Shown here piece by piece: positions 6,860-8,707 of a stretch of 8,707 nt of DNA. Each line of letters begins with the position of its first letter. Within the stretch, counting starts at the first letter, position 1. A program made the position numbers and the translations under genes. Source of the DNA: Gp6-AA40 sp050742535 (lineage in GTDB: Bacteria > Acidobacteriota > Vicinamibacteria > Vicinamibacterales > UBA2999). The stretch is from NCBI GenBank assembly GCA_050742535.1, contig JBOGIQ010000262.1:1-8707 (forward strand), read 5' to 3'. The notes under the pieces were generated by a model. It was not told where the DNA came from and made no database searches. It was given only the letters and a program-made list of their open reading frames with translations.

Positions 6860-8260
6860 AAAAGACTGCTTTGGACGGCGATCTGCGCCTTCCTCCTCAC
6901 GCTTCACGCACACGCGCAGCCGGCTTCGATCGCATTCACGAACGTGTCCGTCATTGACGTTGTCAGTGGCCAGACGAGAAGCGGACAGACCGTCGTTGTC
7001 ACTGGACGCAGGATCGCCGCAATCGGTCCGACGAGCTCCGTCGGCGTTCCGCCGAATGCCCGTGTGATCCGCGGCGATGGCAAGTACCTGATTCCGGGGC
7101 TGTGGGATGCGCACGTGCACTGGTACCACCCTGAGCTGCTGTCGCTCTTCATCGCCAATGGTGTGACCGGCGTGCGCATCATGTGGGGCTTCCCGCTTCA
7201 ACGCAGCTGGGTGAGTGAGATCGACGCAGGCAGGCTGGTGGGACCGCGCATCCACATGGCCGGTTCGATCATCGACGGGCCGAAACCCGTCTGGCCCACA
7301 TCCACGGCGGTCCGGAACGACGCAGACGCGCGTAAGGCCGTCCGCGACACGAAAGCCATGGGTGCGCAGTTCGTGAAGATCTATTCGCTCCTGCCTCGCG
7401 ATCTGTATCTCGCGATCGCCGATGAAGCCAGGCAGCAGGACATACCTTTTGCCGGCCACGTGCCGAATGCCGTCAGCGCGCGCGACGCGTCGGATGCGGG
7501 CCAGCGCTCCATCGAACACCTGACGGGTATTGCGCTGGCGGCCTCCAGCCGCGAAGACGAATTGCGCCGCCAGCTGGTCGAGGGCGGCGAGAAGTTCAGC
7601 CGGAGCCAGTTCGATCGTGCTGTCTACGATTCCTTCGATCCGGCCAAGGCTGCGGCGCTCTACATGCGATTCCGTCGGAACGGCACCTGGCAGTCGCCGA
7701 CGCTCGTGGTGCTGCGCAACACGGCAAACCTGAACGACTCGACGCTGGCCTCCGACTCTCGCTTGAAGTACATGCCTGCGTCCGTGAAGCGACAATGGGA
7801 TCCCAAAGGCGATGCTCGCCTTCGCAAACAGACTCCGGAGGACATCGCCGCCTTCACGCGCTCCTTCGCAAGGCATCAGGAGCTGGTCCGCGGCATGAAC
7901 CGCGCGGGCGTCCCGATTGTTGCGGGAACCGACACGTTGAATCCGTACTGTTTTCCGGGTTTCAGCCTCCATGATGAACTGGCGCTGCTGGTGGAGGCAG
8001 GCCTGTCGCCGATGCAGGCCTTGCAGGCCGCCACGATCAACGTGGCGCGTCTCGTCGGCCGCGACACGGAACTGGGCGCGCTGGCAACGGGCCGGCTGGC
8101 AGATCTGGTGCTCCTCGATGCCGACCCCACCCGCGACATCCGGAATACGCAGCGCATCAGCATGGTCATGAGCAACGGCCAATTGCGGGACCGCAGCGCG
8201 CTCGACCGGCTCTTGCAGGAGGCCGAATCGGCGGCGGCGACTGCAGACCGCGATCGCTGA
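6857..8260 (+). CDS. Secreted metal-dependent amidohydrolase (imidazolonepropionase/Xaa-Pro dipeptidase-like)
   Basis: A 467-residue amidohydrolase-superfamily enzyme with a signal peptide (KRLLWTAICAFLLTLHAHA, cleavage near residue 20). The usual small beta-sandwich start (FTNVSVIDVVSGQT, 27-40) leads into the barrel. All metal-site positions look present: H86 and H88 in LWDAHVHW, a candidate carboxylated lysine K174 in QFVKIYS, H201 in FAGHVP, H221 in SIEHLTG and D359 in VAGTDT. The C-terminal LGALATGRLADLVLLDADP (406-424) is the typical return strand. The length fits a complete enzyme. Relatives with this lysine-bridged site include peptidases acting on proline- or other dipeptides, and exported acidobacterial copies are common; the substrate here is not known. 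It is the third gene of the padR-ADOP unit, so the permease and this periplasmic enzyme are probably made together. The 49-base gap after it shows no terminator. Confidence 0.9.
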   Translation: MKRLLWTAICAFLLTLHAHAQPASIAFTNVSVIDVVSGQTRSGQTVVVTGRRIAAIGPTSSVGVPPNARVIRGDGKYLIPGLWDAHVHWYHPELLSLFIANGVTGVRIMWGFPLQRSWVSEIDAGRLVGPRIHMAGSIIDGPKPVWPTSTAVRNDADARKAVRDTKAMGAQFVKIYSLLPRDLYLAIADEARQQDIPFAGHVPNAVSARDASDAGQRSIEHLTGIALAASSREDELRRQLVEGGEKFSRSQFDRAVYDSFDPAKAAALYMRFRRNGTWQSPTLVVLRNTANLNDSTLASDSRLKYMPASVKRQWDPKGDARLRKQTPEDIAAFTRSFARHQELVRGMNRAGVPIVAGTDTLNPYCFPGFSLHDELALLVEAGLSPMQALQAATINVARLVGRDTELGALATGRLADLVLLDADPTRDIRNTQRISMVMSNGQLRDRSALDRLLQEAESAAATADRDR

Positions 8261-8281
8261 AGAAACATCTCCGCGTGTCGA

Positions 8282-8287
8282 TATAAT
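8282..8287 (+). promoter_or_regulatory. Perfect -10 box (TATAAT) before the SWIM gene
   Basis: An exact TATAAT lies in an otherwise GC-rich gap and at the centre of the small palindrome CGAT-ATA-ATCG (8279-8289). The sequence 17-18 bases upstream (near 8258-8264) is a poor -35, and there is no TG extension. Transcription would start near 8294, giving a very short leader before the ATG at 8310. This suggests the SWIM gene can be expressed separately from the amidohydrolase operon. Confidence 0.45.
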
Positions 8288-8309
8288 CGGGATCTCCCCC
8301 CGAAGGGTC

Positions 8310-8707
8310 ATGTCACGAACGCTTGCCGCGACTGCCCGGCGATTCGTCAACCACACATCACGCAGCCGCGGCGAGTCATACTTTCGCAGCGGACGTGTTT
8401 CCGTTATTCAGGCGGACTCCGAACGGTTCTCCGCCAGCGTACGCGGCACGCAGCGGTACGACGTCTCGTTGCACCTGGACGACGATCGCCTCATCGTCAG
8501 GTGCACATGCCCGTACTTCGAAGGGTCCGTCGAGCCCTGCAAACACATCTGGGCCGCAATCCTCGCCGCCGATCAGGCTCGCCGCTTTCACGTGCCGTCC
8601 GACCTGTCGCTCGACGTCGATGACGACGCGACGGATGCAGCAGGTCTGGATGACTTCGATGATGGACTTCTCGACGAGGAGGTGACGCCGGACCTCCGAG
8701 AATCGGC
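8310..8707 (+). CDS. SWIM zinc-finger protein, N-terminal part (3' partial)
   Basis: The first 132 codons of a gene that runs off the window. Residues 1-60 form an N-terminal region of alternating strands (SYFRSGRVSVIQADSERFSA, 23-42; RYDVSLHLDDDRLIV, 49-63) that leads into a SWIM motif CxC-x9-CxH: C65, C67, C77 and H79 in CTCPYFEGSVEPCKHIWAAI. SWIM fingers bind zinc and are used in DNA or protein contacts. After the finger, residues 97-131 are very acidic (LDVDDDATDAAGLDDFDDGL and on), like a flexible linker. In bacteria this layout is most often the N-terminus of a SNF2/DEAD-box helicase, but a stand-alone SWIM protein cannot be excluded. AAGGG sits only two bases before the ATG, so the ribosome site is weak. 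No other in-frame ATG or GTG is visible within about 55 bases upstream. Confidence 0.8.
   Translation, partial: MSRTLAATARRFVNHTSRSRGESYFRSGRVSVIQADSERFSASVRGTQRYDVSLHLDDDRLIVRCTCPYFEGSVEPCKHIWAAILAADQARRFHVPSDLSLDVDDDATDAAGLDDFDDGLLDEEVTPDLRES

Noticed and set aside
6533..8356. A 607-codon open frame on the minus strand opposite the amidohydrolase
   Set aside because: The plus frame carries the complete amidohydrolase metal site. The minus translation is low-complexity Arg/His/Ala with no family resemblance and spans three plus-strand genes.

Overview
The window is GC-rich, densely coded bacterial DNA. Two families in it point to Acidobacteriota, probably a Vicinamibacteria-like soil or sediment lineage: an ADOP-type permease (acidobacterial duplicated orphan permease, led by a PadR regulator) and a TIGR03435/DUF3738 protein. 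Both are strongly expanded in that phylum. No RNA gene, CRISPR array, insertion sequence, phage gene or origin was seen. The taxonomic call is an inference from family content.

Layout. (1) 1-1254, minus: a secreted PQQ-dependent, glucose-dehydrogenase-like quinoprotein, with its C-terminus cut by the window edge. (2) 1255-1420: a divergent promoter region with a good extended -10 promoter for the quinoprotein. (3) 1421-2518, plus: a secreted SMP-30/gluconolactonase-like beta-propeller. (4) 2519-2661: a convergent gap with one weak hairpin. (5) 2662-3600, minus: an exported TIGR03435-family protein of unknown role. (6) 3601-3815: a divergent gap that ends in a striking set of interleaved inverted repeats over the padR ribosome binding site. 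(7) 3816-8260, plus: a tight three-gene unit of PadR regulator, ADOP permease and secreted metal-dependent amidohydrolase, joined by a stop/start abutment (TAG-ATG) and a stop/start overlap at tandem ATGs (ATGATGA). (8) 8310 to the end, plus: the start of a SWIM zinc-finger protein behind a perfect TATAAT box, cut by the window edge.

How the genes may work together. The first two genes look like a periplasmic oxidation pair. A PQQ sugar/alcohol dehydrogenase makes a lactone and an SMP-30-type enzyme could open it; they share one divergent control region. The PadR-ADOP-amidohydrolase unit is almost certainly co-transcribed and translationally coupled, which ties an orphan MacB/FtsX-like permease to a periplasmic peptidase-like hydrolase.

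The most unusual item is the padR leader. Two strong hairpins there (order A-B-A'-B') are mutually exclusive, and one buries the Shine-Dalgarno sequence. This looks like an RNA switch or a compound operator that could set expression of the whole operon. No wholly new protein system is evident. Several very long open frames on the opposite strands of the real genes are best explained as high-GC shadows.
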